From Auricularia sp. M13 (Eukaryota; Basidiomycota; Agaricomycetes; Auriculariales; Auriculariaceae), in contig CM073203.1 in NCBI GenBank assembly GCA_037042915.1, positions 1,488,001 to 1,552,000 of the forward strand: DNA of 64,000 bases, written 5' to 3'. Below the pieces are notes generated by a model. The model was not told the origin of the DNA. It was given only the letters and a program-made list of their open reading frames with translations, and did no database searches. Positions within the stretch are counted from its first letter, which is position 1. The number at the start of each line of letters is the position of its first letter. Both the position numbers and the translations under genes were made by a program. This document shows, in pieces, positions 13,003-22,264 of the stretch.

Positions 13003-13538
13003 TCATGCCTTGCCGTACATCTCCTCCACCGTTTCGACGCCTGCCGTTAATTGAGATCAATTTAAAATATTAAATCAGGAGAACAGCACTCTGAACGCAC
13101 CCAGCTCCTCCTTGATGCCCTTGAGCTCGGTAAGGTAGGCCTGGTACTGCTGCTTGTTCTCGACCTTCTCGCGGAGGCCGTCGAAGATGCGGACGGCGGT
13201 GGCGTAGTCGTCGACCCTGCGGCTGGCGCGGAGGGCGGCCTCGATGATGCCCGGCGCGGGGACGAGGTCGTGGGCGAAGCAGTTGTTGAGCCCGCGCTGC
13301 AGCTCGAACAGGTCCTCGACGCCGTTGAAGAACGCGACGTAGCGCGCCGTGAAGTCCTCGAACGACTCTTGCGCGTGCGCGTGCGCAGACATGAGCCGCC
13401 GGCCGGCTGCAGGGGCTGGCGGTGCGCGGTATGAGCCAGATATTTCGGTGAGCACTGGGATTATAATTCACCGAGCGTGCGCGCGGCGGGCCGCGAGGCG
13501 TGGCGCAGGGCGCTGGTCAGCAGGGGGCGCAGCGACAT
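13003..13538 (-). CDS. COX6: Cytochrome c oxidase subunit VI (COX6 / COX Va family)
   Basis: A nuclear-encoded subunit of mitochondrial respiratory complex IV, on the matrix side. Exons are 13538-13472, 13406-13101 and 13040-13003, giving 136 aa with both joins in phase. Residues 1-30 form a mitochondrial presequence rich in Arg, Ala and Leu without acid residues, ending near GRRLMSAH. The mature part carries the family signature: FTARYVAFFNGVEDLFELQ, RGLNNCFAHDLVP, a helix with the RRVDDYATAVRIF motif, and VENKQQYQAYLTELKGIK. The last short exon supplies the usual terminus, EELGVETVEEMYGKA; reading through the donor would instead give a wrong tail and an early stop. Length fits the family. 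Confidence 0.95.
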
Positions 13539-14342
13539 GGGCGACGACGAGGAGGTTGCGAAGTTTTGATTCCGGCACGCTTCATCCCGCGCTCCGTGAT
13601 AGGTCGAGACTCTGGCCCCGCCAATAATCCAGACGCGAGCGTCCGCTGGATGTCCTCGCCGTTCATATGAATGCTTGACTATGAACAGGATTGAACAATA
13701 GGATATTCGACGAGGGACTCAACAGGCAGAATGGAGACGGAACGTTGATATTTATTGAATTCCCGCACATTGAGCGTATGCCTGGGATACTCTGAAATCG
13801 TTCATGAGAGTTTATCCATGATTATTCATGTCTCAAGGGCGTCCCGTGCCAACAAGTCAACTTCGGGCAAGGTTTTTCACGCCGTGCACTGTCAGTAGTC
13901 ACCGCTGCCAAGGTGAAGGTGATTCTACAAACCCTCGAGTCACATTGTGTCAATAGACCTGCTACATGCATTGGATCGACAGACAAGGGCATTTTCCTCC
14001 TTCGTGGAAGAGCAATGAAAAACGGGGACCTTCCCCCTCAAAATCTCAGGCGCACAACTTCCATTCTCATGCGCAACATCATGTGAATTCAGCCCCCCTC
14101 CGAGTCGCCCTCCCCTCAGATCAGAACGCAGCTTACTGCAAGCCGTGCAGCACGGATTACACCTGACCACCTCCGCTCCATTCCCTCGCTCAGGAGGCGG
14201 CGATCTAGACAGTGCGCCGTGCGCCGCCAGAGTGGCGATCGACCCCTCGACAACGCCGCCGCTCCGTCTCTCTCGTTATTAATCCCCCACACCCATCTTT
14301 CCCGGCGACCACGACCTGAGACTCTCAGCGAGGACCGAAGCA
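13539..14342. other. Intergenic region between divergent genes
   Basis: The COX6 gene and the gene at 14343 are transcribed away from each other, so this 0.8 kb must contain both promoters. No gene or strong TATA element is evident. Confidence 0.4.
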
Positions 14343-15201
14343 ATGTTCGTCCACCCGCTGCTGCCGCTGCATGTCCCCAGCCGCCCGCTGCCGCGGCGCG
14401 TGGAGTCGCTCGCTGGGCCGGTGCGTGCGGTCCTCACTTTCCAACCTACATCTCACCTCCACCTCATTGGGTTAACGTGCCCGCCTCACTGCATTGCAGA
14501 CGCTGCCAGGCCACTACGTCTGCACGCCGGCGGCAGCGCAAGAGTCCTTCGCCTCATCCACCAACGACGCCGACGGCTACTTCGCCCTAGCGCGCTTCCC
14601 CACGCCCTCCAGCTTCCCCGACACGCCCGGCTCCTGCTACTCGCAAAACTCGCAAGAAGACGACGAGGACGCGGACGCGGACAGGCTGCCGCCGGCGCCC
14701 GTGCGCCCGCTCAGCTTCCCGCCCGCGCGCGCCATCCCCGCGCGCAAGCCCAAGAGCCGCGCGCTCGCGGACGTCCGGCGGCTCGAGGCTGCTGCGGAGC
14801 GCTGGACGGTGGCGCAGGTGGAGGGCGCGCGTCGGCACTCGTACCCGGAGGCGCGTGCGCATTGGCACCCGCACCCGCACTCGCACTCGCACGTGCAGGG
14901 TTCAGCAACCGACGCGGGCTCGCCGGAGGGCAACGCAAGTGGCAGCACGTCGTCCATCTACGACTCGCCCGAGCACTACGACCACGACGACCGCGACCCG
15001 ATGATTCTCGCGTGGACGTCGCCCGCGCCGGTCGATCTGGCCGCGGCGGTCGTCGAAGAGCATGCGCCGCAGGCGAGTCCAAGCGCCCTGGCGCATCTGC
15101 ATAACAGCGCAGACTCGGCCCGCGGTCAGCATTTCAACGTCGCGCTGCTTGCGAGCTGGGGTATCTTGCCGTCCATGTGCAAGGGCGTGTCGCTGCTGTA
15201 G
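14343..15201 (+). CDS. Uncharacterised His/Pro/Asp-rich protein
   Basis: I do not recognise this protein. Two exons, 14343-14420 and 14500-15201, join in phase to give 259 aa. The second exon stays open for 700 bases with strong third-position GC. The N-terminal 26 residues are Pro/Leu/Arg-rich and might be a mitochondrial or other targeting sequence. The middle has an acidic patch (EDDEDADADR near residue 80), a basic helix (KPKSRALADVRRLEAAAERW), a run of alternating His (HWHPHPHSHSHVQ) and an acidic Asp/His patch. The C-terminus is better ordered: GQHFNVALLASWGILPSMCKGV. It looks mostly disordered with a short conserved end. It converges on SRP72 with 175 bases between stops. Confidence 0.7.
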
Positions 15202-15376
15202 AGTCCCGCTAGATGCTTAGATGCGTTGCCACTGTATTAGCCTTGTAACAGTACCCTTGGAATGTGATCTCGCTCGTTGTAACCCGGTATCGTGAAAGTA
15301 TCCATAGCAGTAGATTGCAGCAGAAGACTGAAACAACCTGAATGAAAGAGCAGTAAATCATATGCGCCGCAAAACT

Positions 15377-16405
15377 CTACCGCTTCTTCTTCTTCCCGCC
15401 ACCACCCTGCTGCTGGGCGGGCTGCTCGGGCGCGCTGGAGCCCTGGGTCGTCCCGGCGGCGCCAACGACCTTCTTGCCCCTGCGGTTGCGCGCGACGGGT
15501 ACGTTCGTGCGCTCGCTCTTCTTGAGCCAGCGCTCGGGGTCGGGCGGCGGCGTGACGCCCGGCACGACGCCCTTGGGCACGCGCCCGGGGCGCGGGCCCG
15601 TGCGCTTGGGCTTCGTCGGCGCCTGCGCCTCGACGGCAGCGACGGCGTGCACGGCGGCGGTCGACGGCGCGGCGGGCGGCGCGGCGGCCTCGAGCGCGGC
15701 GGGCGAGGGGTGCAGCGCGGCCTGGAAGCCGGTGGTGAGGAAGTCGAGGTGGGCCTGCGCCGCGGCGAGGTTGGTGAGCAGGTCGCTCTGCTCCTCGCTC
15801 TGCGGCGCGCACGAGTCCAGCAGGTGCGTGTACGTCGCCACCGCCTTGCCGTAGTCGCCGCCGCGGTATTGCTGCATGCGCGTCAGCACTGGCGATAGAT
15901 TGACCCAATTGCACGTACCAGTTGGGCCTCGAGGTGCTCGACGCCACGCGACACGTCCTCGTCGACCTTGGGATCGTTCTTGAGGTTGTCAAGGACGGCG
16001 GCAGCTTCGGTCTCGCGGTGCAAACGGTAGAGCGCATAGGCCTTCTCGAACGCGTCGGGAGCGGCGAGCTCGAGCGCGGCGGCGTATTGCTCCGTCTGCA
16101 GCAGCAGGAATAGCTTCGTCTGAACGACGTCCGCGTCTCCGGGCGCCAGCAGCAATACTGTTGAAATACACAAATTGAGTAAATAAAAGTAACAGAAGAA
16201 TGTAACAAATCGAGTACACACTCTTGTTGCACGTCTTGACCGCGTTCTTGTAATGCCCGCCCTCGATTTGCGCCGTCAGCGACACGAACAGCCGCTTCAG
16301 CCGCTCCTCCGTGCTCCGCGGCGTCTTGGGCTTGATCGTGCTGGGCTTGCCTTTGCCCGAGGGCTTGGGCTTGGACTTGGACTTGGACGGCGCGGCCGTC
16401 GACAT
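15377..16405 (-). CDS. SRP72: Signal recognition particle subunit SRP72, compact form
   Basis: SRP72 binds SRP68 and the SRP RNA and helps target nascent secretory proteins to the ER. Exons are 16405-16222, 16157-15919 and 15871-15377, all in phase, giving 305 aa. Seen in order: a basic Lys/Ser/Pro N-terminus, TPR-like helices (GHYKNAVKTCNK, DAFEKAYALYRLHRETEAAAV, EAQLQYRGGDYGKAVATYTHLL), an Ala/Pro linker, and the RNA-binding motif PDPERWLKKSER followed by a basic tail ending GGGGKKKKR. The second intron is only 47 nt with an ideal CTGAC branch site; joining there aligns EAQLQYRGGDYGK residue for residue with other SRP72 proteins. The family is usually about 600 residues. Here the middle TPR block is absent, with no sign of a frameshift or lost exon inside the gene. 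Confidence 0.88.
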
Positions 16406-17248
16406 GATGGTGCTGAGCGTAAACGCGTCCGACGACACGGAAGCTTCTCAGTCCGGACGATAACCTCCGCTATGTCCGCAGCAACACCTCATGTTGAGAA
16501 ATCACGAAGGTTTTCTCGAGTTAATAGTCATTGTGATTCCATGCCTTTCAATTTTAATCTGCGTGTAAGAATGCTGGGGCCGCGAGACCGCGTTGTGATT
16601 CTGCGCCGTTTATTCCAGGCTCCTTGTGCATTCAGTTGCCTTGAATGCCGCTTAGTTTGGTGTCTCCGCGGTGTCCACGGCGATCGGAGACGCGAAGCTC
16701 GCGAGTGATCAGGTGAGTGGATTTGAATTTGGCGCTGTCAGAGTGAACCACCGGCGGGAAGCGTTTCACCCATCGGCATTGACTCAGTCAGAGCTGCTTC
16801 CCAGAGGCCATGCACAATGCACAAGACAGTTCAGGGTGCAGTGCTGCATTCTGCATCATCTTTCATCAAACGCCGCCTGCCGAATCAGATCGTACTACTT
16901 ACTGATCTGCTTCTTCGTTCAACGTCGACTCGTGGCTACAGCGTCAATTCTCGTGCGCTGGATCTCCTCGGACACGTGAAGCCGCATACAGACTGATTAG
17001 CGGTGCCTTATGCTTCTCAATCATCCGCCCTTCATGTTCATCTGCGGCCTCAGTGTCGCGCAAACTCTGCACTCTGCACAAGACCAGGCGCAAGCGAGGG
17101 CCCAGTCTCGCGTGGAATCCCGGAGAAGTCGCGGACACCGCCTTGGCCCTTGGGGAACAGCACCCGTGCGCTTCTCGACGGAATATTATGAAGTGCAGCT
17201 GACACTGAATCTGATATCGATCTGACCTCGGGAGCTCTCGCGCGGGAG
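16406..17248. other. Intergenic region upstream of SRP72
   Basis: Nothing coding is supported. It must contain the SRP72 promoter at its left end and leads into the TATA box at 17249 on the other strand. Confidence 0.4.
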
Positions 17249-17255
17249 TATAAAA
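17249..17255 (+). promoter_or_regulatory. TATA box ahead of a small ORF
   Basis: TATAAAA in a GC-rich setting, 78 bases before the ATG at 17327. This spacing matches those at the WOPR, DUF6534 and SDR genes of this window, so a real transcript probably starts near 17280. Confidence 0.5.
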
Positions 17256-17326
17256 GCCCGCGCTGAGACCGGACTCGTTGCCTTCAGATTCCCGCCTTCC
17301 CTCGCCGCGACGTCCTCTACTCCCAC

Positions 17327-17404
17327 ATGGCCCACCAATGCGGCCGTCGTTGCCGTACTCTCCTCCGGGAGGAGTGCGACGACGACGAGCCCGCTGAGGC
17401 ATAG
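17327..17404 (+). CDS. Possible small Cys/Arg/Asp-rich peptide gene, perhaps decayed
   Basis: The first ATG after the TATA box opens 25 codons with three Cys, an Arg-rich middle and an acidic end, closed by TAG. The same frame then stays open for 19 more codons (17405-17464) with similar composition and two more Cys before TGA. So it may be a short gene, a longer gene with a nonsense mutation, or the first exon of a spliced gene (a GTGCGC donor follows at 17426). I recognise no family and the product is uncertain. Confidence 0.3.
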   Translation: MAHQCGRRCRTLLREECDDDEPAEA

Positions 17405-17765
17405 TGGTGGGATGAGCCTGAGGTGCGCGTCGTCCAGCGCTGTCGCTTCATGTGCCGTCGCTGATGATGATCACGTCTGCGTATGGTCCATTGCAATCAC
17501 CTCCACGCTCATATGTCCTTGTGCTCTTCGACCAGGATCGCCGCAGGTACGTCCATCCCCTCATCACCATCGCCGTGGCTAACCATAGTTATCTTCCCAT
17601 CGCCTTCATCCTCCGTCGCCCATGATCTCGGACATCCTCAACGCCTTACTCTGAACCCAATCTTGAACAAAACACGTCGCCGATGCGCGTCGATTTTGGG
17701 ATTACAACAGGTTAGCCACATCTTCACCATCATCAGCTGACCCTCCTCATCTGGCTGAAGTGCAT

Positions 17766-17930
17766 TGGCATCAGGCTCGGATGTCCTCGCAGAAGGGGCT
17801 CCCGAGCCACTGGACGCGATTGTGAATCTGCAGCCCTCTGGCATGCACTCAGCGGGAAGTGCAGTGGCATCAGACTTGGAAGTCCTCGCAGAAGGGGCTC
17901 CCGAGCCACCGGACGCGATCGTGACTCCAA
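17766..17930. repeat. Two direct copies of a segment, 99 bp apart
   Basis: A block of about 60 bases around CTCGCAGAAGGGGCTCCCGA occurs at about 17769-17832 and again at about 17868-17931, with only a few substitutions. The 99 bp offset is a multiple of three, so the same frame on either strand carries a 33-codon repeat. No promoter or splice sites tie the frame to a gene, so I list it as a repeat. Confidence 0.7.
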
Positions 17931-18014
17931 CTAGCATTCACTTTATCCACCATTCACCCAGTCAACAGAACTCCACGCCCCGCGCAAGCCGGAAACCCAC
18001 CGTGCCCGGGAACC

Positions 18015-18165
18015 GCGTCGTCAGCACAATCCATGACTTTCGGAGCGTGTACGGCGCCGGCCTGGGCACGCATGGAATCTGAATCGTCGTGCCCAGGGAT
18101 CCGCCCCGCGTCGTAATCCATGATTTTCGGAAAGCGGCCGGGGTAGGCTTGGGTGCGCGTGAAGG
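18015..18165. repeat. Degenerate direct repeat
   Basis: A block containing AATCCATGACTTTCGG (18029-18044) recurs as AATCCATGATTTTCGG (18116-18131). Both are followed by a related GC-rich stretch containing GGCCTGGGCACGC or GGCTTGGGTGCGC. The offset is about 87 bp. It lies beside the repeat at 17766, so this small region seems built from old local duplications. Confidence 0.55.
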
Positions 18166-19017
18166 ATCGAGGCAGCGGCGGGGGGACGCCTACATGATGC
18201 ATAATTGCACATGTAACTCAACGCTGCGCCTCATCTATGTACGTCTGCTCGCTGTGTCGAAGGGTTGGTAGCTGAGATAAACGCAGACTAGAGGCCGAGG
18301 ACGGGGGACCCGGGTTCGTCGCGCCCGACGCAGCAGCCTATGCACGAACCACACCAAACGGGAAATGCGCTACGCACCGTCCGCGGCTCGCCCGCCGCCT
18401 CTCGCTTGCCCCCGCACAGTACGTCTGCACTCCGCACCACCCTGCTTTCCGCGATGTGCTGACTGGCAGCTTCAGAAGCCAAGGACGTGAGCGCCAGGAG
18501 GCAGTCTGGTCGGGGGCGCACCGACCGCGCAGACGCCCTGGTCCTCCGCTTTGCGGCCGACTGCGAGGGGCAAGTGACCGACCGCTGGCGCAGCAACTTG
18601 CATTGAATACGGCGATGATTCGGACAGGCCGGCCAGCCATGACGGTCGATGGCTGGCCGGCGCCAGTCTTGCGACGTGTGGGGCAAGATTGGCTGGTGTG
18701 AGGGGCTGCGGCGGGCACACCAGCCGGCGCGAGGGGACTTTCTTGCGCGTGAGTTCCTCGCTATTTCATGTCGCAGACAAGTGCTTCAAACATTCCACAG
18801 AAGCCGCGGCGGGATGGACATGGGTGCTCCGAGGGTGCGTATGGAAGACGTATGTAGAATGGTCCAGGATGTACACTAGAAAGAGTCCGAGAGAAAATGC
18901 ATGATGGCGCGCTCATGGTGTTCCGTAACGTTTGTGCCAGTGATTGAGAATTTCACCGTGAAGCCTCGCTCACGTCGCGAGAGGACTCCCATCAGAGCAA
19001 AGTGGAGGCCGCGTGAG

Positions 19018-20148
19018 TTAAGCATGATGACCGTCGCTGTCGCTCTCCGAGTCGCCATCAGACAGAGTGACGGGGTCATACCAGCTGGACGGGCTTCCAT
19101 CGCTCGGACGCGCATGGAACTGCAGCCGCGAAAGGTCAGGAAAGTGCACTTCGTATAGTTCCGAGCAGCCGGCGGAGTATACCGCCCGTGCGATAGCCAC
19201 GCGTGTTCGTGTCGGTATCCGAGACGCGGATGCGATGCTGCCATACGACAAGTGGAGCATGAATAGGCGAGGTAGATGCGCGACCGCTTGAGCTATGGCC
19301 GTAGTAGTGAGCTCTGGAACACACCCAACTGGAAGAGCTAATTTCACAAATTTGGCATGTGGGAAGTGTGTCCCTATGGCGCGCGCGAGAGCGGCGTCAG
19401 GCAGGCGGGTGACATGGATGCTGAGTGATTCGACGAGTGCGGGAGAGAGGGTCCCAGATGGATCGTCTTCGAGTGATGTTGAAATCAAAGAAATCTTCCT
19501 CGCATCGGGTTCGGATACAGAGAGCGCGGGACGCCGACCCGTGGTTGCCTCGACCGACAACGAAAAGCAGGCACAGTCGGGTCGAAGCATACTCTGTGTC
19601 CATTCGCCGATGGCACTTGCGTATAAACCGAGCTCTGCGGCGCTGGCGGTGATGGAAAACACACGGAGCGTAACTGCATGCGCCTTTATCACAGGCTTAA
19701 GATCGGGATAAACGCTGCATGCCAGCGGGAGATGCAACGTGTGCAGACGGAACGGAGAGTCTTCCCGGGCGAGAAGACGGAGCAACTGCGCGTCTGAGGC
19801 CTCGAAAGTGTCTAGCGTCCGGATGCGTAAATCCACCAGATTGTGGAGACGGATGATAACTTCGTGGACTACAGTGGTAACGGCTGTCGGCGGGGCATCC
19901 AGGTAATCGACGAGCAGCGTTTTGACGAGAGCAGCCTTGCTCGGAGATCCCGATAGGAGGTGTAAACAGGCCAATTGAGCGCCGCAATCCAAGGCCTGGA
20001 TATGCAGTCCGATGCTGCAGTAGAGGACGGGCTCGCATTCTGCCGCCCACAAACGATCCGCAAGCAGGAGATGAATCAGCGTCGGTCTATCGCAGCAGAG
20101 CGCAATGTGGCGCCGAAGCTCTGGAGGGAGGTAGCCACTACCTGTCAT
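19018..20148 (-). CDS. F-box-like protein, 376 aa
   Basis: Probably a substrate receptor for an SCF ubiquitin ligase. This large family is expanded in mushrooms and individual targets are unknown. Single exon, ATG at 20148, no intron needed. The N-terminus has a short F-box-like motif, LPPELRRHIALCCDRPTLIHLLL, then the usual fungal continuation with a Trp-containing segment and LYCSIGLHI. The remainder consists of leucine-rich repeat-like alpha/beta units (HNLVDLRIRTLDTF, RLHTLHLPL, RLFMLHLSYG). It ends in an acidic Ser/Asp/Glu tail. It is divergent from the next F-box gene, with 316 bases between the ATGs. The F-box is weak, so the family call rests on overall pattern. Confidence 0.75.
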   Translation of the reverse strand: MTGSGYLPPELRRHIALCCDRPTLIHLLLADRLWAAECEPVLYCSIGLHIQALDCGAQLACLHLLSGSPSKAALVKTLLVDYLDAPPTAVTTVVHEVIIRLHNLVDLRIRTLDTFEASDAQLLRLLAREDSPFRLHTLHLPLACSVYPDLKPVIKAHAVTLRVFSITASAAELGLYASAIGEWTQSMLRPDCACFSLSVEATTGRRPALSVSEPDARKISLISTSLEDDPSGTLSPALVESLSIHVTRLPDAALARAIGTHFPHAKFVKLALPVGCVPELTTTAIAQAVAHLPRLFMLHLSYGSIASASRIPTRTRVAIARAVYSAGCSELYEVHFPDLSRLQFHARPSDGSPSSWYDPVTLSDGDSESDSDGHHA

Positions 20149-20464
20149 CTGGGTGGTCCTCGTTCAGCTCCAGAATAATGCAGGCTGTTGGGGATTGACA
20201 CGCAAAAAGGGAATTAGTCAAGACTTGCCAAAGACAAGGGCTTGCGACGAGGACAAGTTTCTAACCCGAATGAGGTGCGAGCGCTGTCTGCTCTAGATGG
20301 GTTCTTCAAGCGCGCGGCGAGGCAACTGCGCAAATTGAAAAAAGGCCGTTGCCTCGATTTGAAAGTCCGTTCAGCTTTGCTTTGGACCACTACCGGCCTG
20401 GACCCATGCTACAGTTGACCAACGAGTCACAACCAGTGTCCGTCCTCCATACACAGCTGGAAAA
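20149..20464. promoter_or_regulatory. Shared promoter region of a divergent F-box gene pair
   Basis: This 316 bp between two opposite ATGs must contain both promoters. No obvious TATA box stands out on either strand. Confidence 0.45.
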
Positions 20465-22264
20465 ATGGACGCATCGCGTGCAGCAGACTTTGCGGACAGC
20501 GACAGACCACGTGTACGTATCGGGCACTCCTATACCGGATCGGAGAACGCGGCTAACGATTCGCAAAGCTCAATAGGTGCCCTTAGTAGTAGGATTACTG
20601 CAATGACTGCAGAAGTTCTCAGACTCGCTGTTAGGAGGCACGATGTCAACGCAAAGAATTCGTTTGCTATGCTCCCGTCAACTCTGCTCCGCCGCATCTT
20701 GGACGAGTCTCCAGGAATCATTTCCGACGTTCTCGTAGTCTCGCAATCCTGCAGCCGCGTGCGCTCTGTAATTCTCGAATCTCCAGAGTTCTGGAACCGA
20801 TGGATCTGCCTGACGGAGGGCCAGCTTGGCTTGGAACGACTCGCGATTCAACGTTCAAATCCGACTCCCTTGGAGATGCGCGTTGATGTTGCTGGCCCTT
20901 CTGAGCCGCCAGGGTGGACCAATGGTTGCTGCCAGATCGTGGCGGAGAATTTGGTCCGGCTATCGCGACTGACCCTTGTGACGGAGTTGGACACCAGTCC
21001 TCCAGCAGTCGTGGACATATGGGGACGGGTCACCTGGTCGCATAGCTGGGGGCAATCACGATTGGAAGCATCTCAGTGGGGTACGATCTGTCATGCCTTG
21101 CAGTACGCAGCCCCGCTTCTCCGCGAATTCTTTCTCTATCGGATCGCCTACAACCCCCCTCGACCTCTCGTGCTGCCTCCAAAGTTATTTGATGATGAAG
21201 CACCGCTCCTGCGCTCCTGCGTACTGAATAGTGTCATTCTTCCGGAACGGTTGTATCCGGCCTTCACAAATCTTGTTACATTGCATTACCACGCATGGCA
21301 CGGTTCACCCGCCCTGCAACTGGAAGTCACAAAACGCATGCTGGACGACCTTACCTCGCTGGAGATGCTCTGCTTGTCGGGCCATCAGCTCGTGTCTGAA
21401 AGCGGCATTGAGGATACCCTTTCCACCCGAGCTGACACGAAGAGAGCCCGGATAACAATTCGTGTCCTACGTGTGCGCCCTGGTTCACTGAACTTCGGGC
21501 GCCTCTACAATTTCTTCCGCGCGTGCGGCGCACAGAAGTTCGAGTGCAAGCATACAGGAACGGCCGACATTTTCGCCGATGCCGACAGCATCATGCAGGC
21601 ATGCACTCCCGTGAAGTCGATGCGTGTGCTAGCCTCTCATGTTGAACTTCGTGATAGCATGACCACTCTACACGTGCAAACGCTATCCTGGCGGGGTCCG
21701 CTTTTTCTTCTCAATAACCCCCATGCGTATGCACAACTGGTACACTTGACACTGGACGAGTGGTACTGGCCGGAGGATGGTGCGCTACCCGTAGCGCCAT
21801 GTTTGTCGTCGCTTTGCATCGTGCTCGGTTCATGTGCGGACTACCGCTCGCATTCGGGCCCCTCAATGCCGTTCGGCTTTGGCACATGCTCAATATTCAA
21901 CGCTGAGCACCCATGGGTCTGTCCTGCGTTGCGCTCCGTGCAGCTCGCTTACCGGCCTCCGGAGAAGGGCCGTAGGTGCCACGAGTATTATGATTGGATT
22001 GAGCCTGAACGTACGGCATGCTGCTGCACTGGGATACTCACTGTCTCGTACCGCGATGCTTATCGCTTTATCGCGACGTGCCTACGCTTCGAAGGCTGCC
22101 GTCTCACACAGTTCAAAATGTCCGGCGTGGAGCCAGTGGATCCAGATGCCCGGGACTTGCTTTATACTGTCGCAGAGGACGTCCAGATATCGTCTACAGT
22201 CGACAGGACCGCCGTCGCTGAAGCACAATGGCACTCGTGTGATGATGCATTGTTTCCTATATAG
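20465..22264 (+). CDS. F-box protein, 599 aa
   Basis: A likely SCF ubiquitin ligase substrate receptor. Single exon from ATG 20465 to TAG 22262. The F-box spans roughly residues 68-112: MLPSTLLRRILDE, VLVVSQSCSRVRSVI, ESPEFWNRWI. This is the standard agaricomycete form in which the F-box ends with a residue pair before the tryptophan. The remaining 480 residues have irregular leucine-rich repeats (LTSLEMLCLSGHQ, YAQLVHLTLDEW, APCLSSLCIVLG). Codon use and length are normal for the family. It pairs head to head with the smaller F-box gene at 19018-20148. The two share little visible similarity, so they are not recent duplicates. Confidence 0.88.
   Translation: MDASRAADFADSDRPRVRIGHSYTGSENAANDSQSSIGALSSRITAMTAEVLRLAVRRHDVNAKNSFAMLPSTLLRRILDESPGIISDVLVVSQSCSRVRSVILESPEFWNRWICLTEGQLGLERLAIQRSNPTPLEMRVDVAGPSEPPGWTNGCCQIVAENLVRLSRLTLVTELDTSPPAVVDIWGRVTWSHSWGQSRLEASQWGTICHALQYAAPLLREFFLYRIAYNPPRPLVLPPKLFDDEAPLLRSCVLNSVILPERLYPAFTNLVTLHYHAWHGSPALQLEVTKRMLDDLTSLEMLCLSGHQLVSESGIEDTLSTRADTKRARITIRVLRVRPGSLNFGRLYNFFRACGAQKFECKHTGTADIFADADSIMQACTPVKSMRVLASHVELRDSMTTLHVQTLSWRGPLFLLNNPHAYAQLVHLTLDEWYWPEDGALPVAPCLSSLCIVLGSCADYRSHSGPSMPFGFGTCSIFNAEHPWVCPALRSVQLAYRPPEKGRRCHEYYDWIEPERTACCCTGILTVSYRDAYRFIATCLRFEGCRLTQFKMSGVEPVDPDARDLLYTVAEDVQISSTVDRTAVAEAQWHSCDDALFPI

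Larger units (their letters stand above)
17405..19017. other. Intergenic, degenerate repeats only
   Basis: Beyond the two repeat pairs listed separately, nothing is supported here. The longest frames (for example 18338-18718 on the minus strand) are Arg/Ser/Ala-rich without domain motifs. Confidence 0.4.

Noticed and set aside
15872-15918. A frameshift in SRP72 between EAQL and the next TPR
   Set aside because: A 47 nt intron with a perfect branch site explains the frame change and restores the alignment, so no mutation is needed.
15237-16232. Long open frame of 331 codons on the minus strand over SRP72
   Set aside because: It is a shifted-frame shadow of the SRP72 exons and runs through an intron; the in-phase splice model gives the recognised protein.
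18338-18718. 126-codon minus-strand frame
   Set aside because: It is Arg/Ser/Pro-rich, has no recognisable motif, and overlaps equally long frames on both strands.
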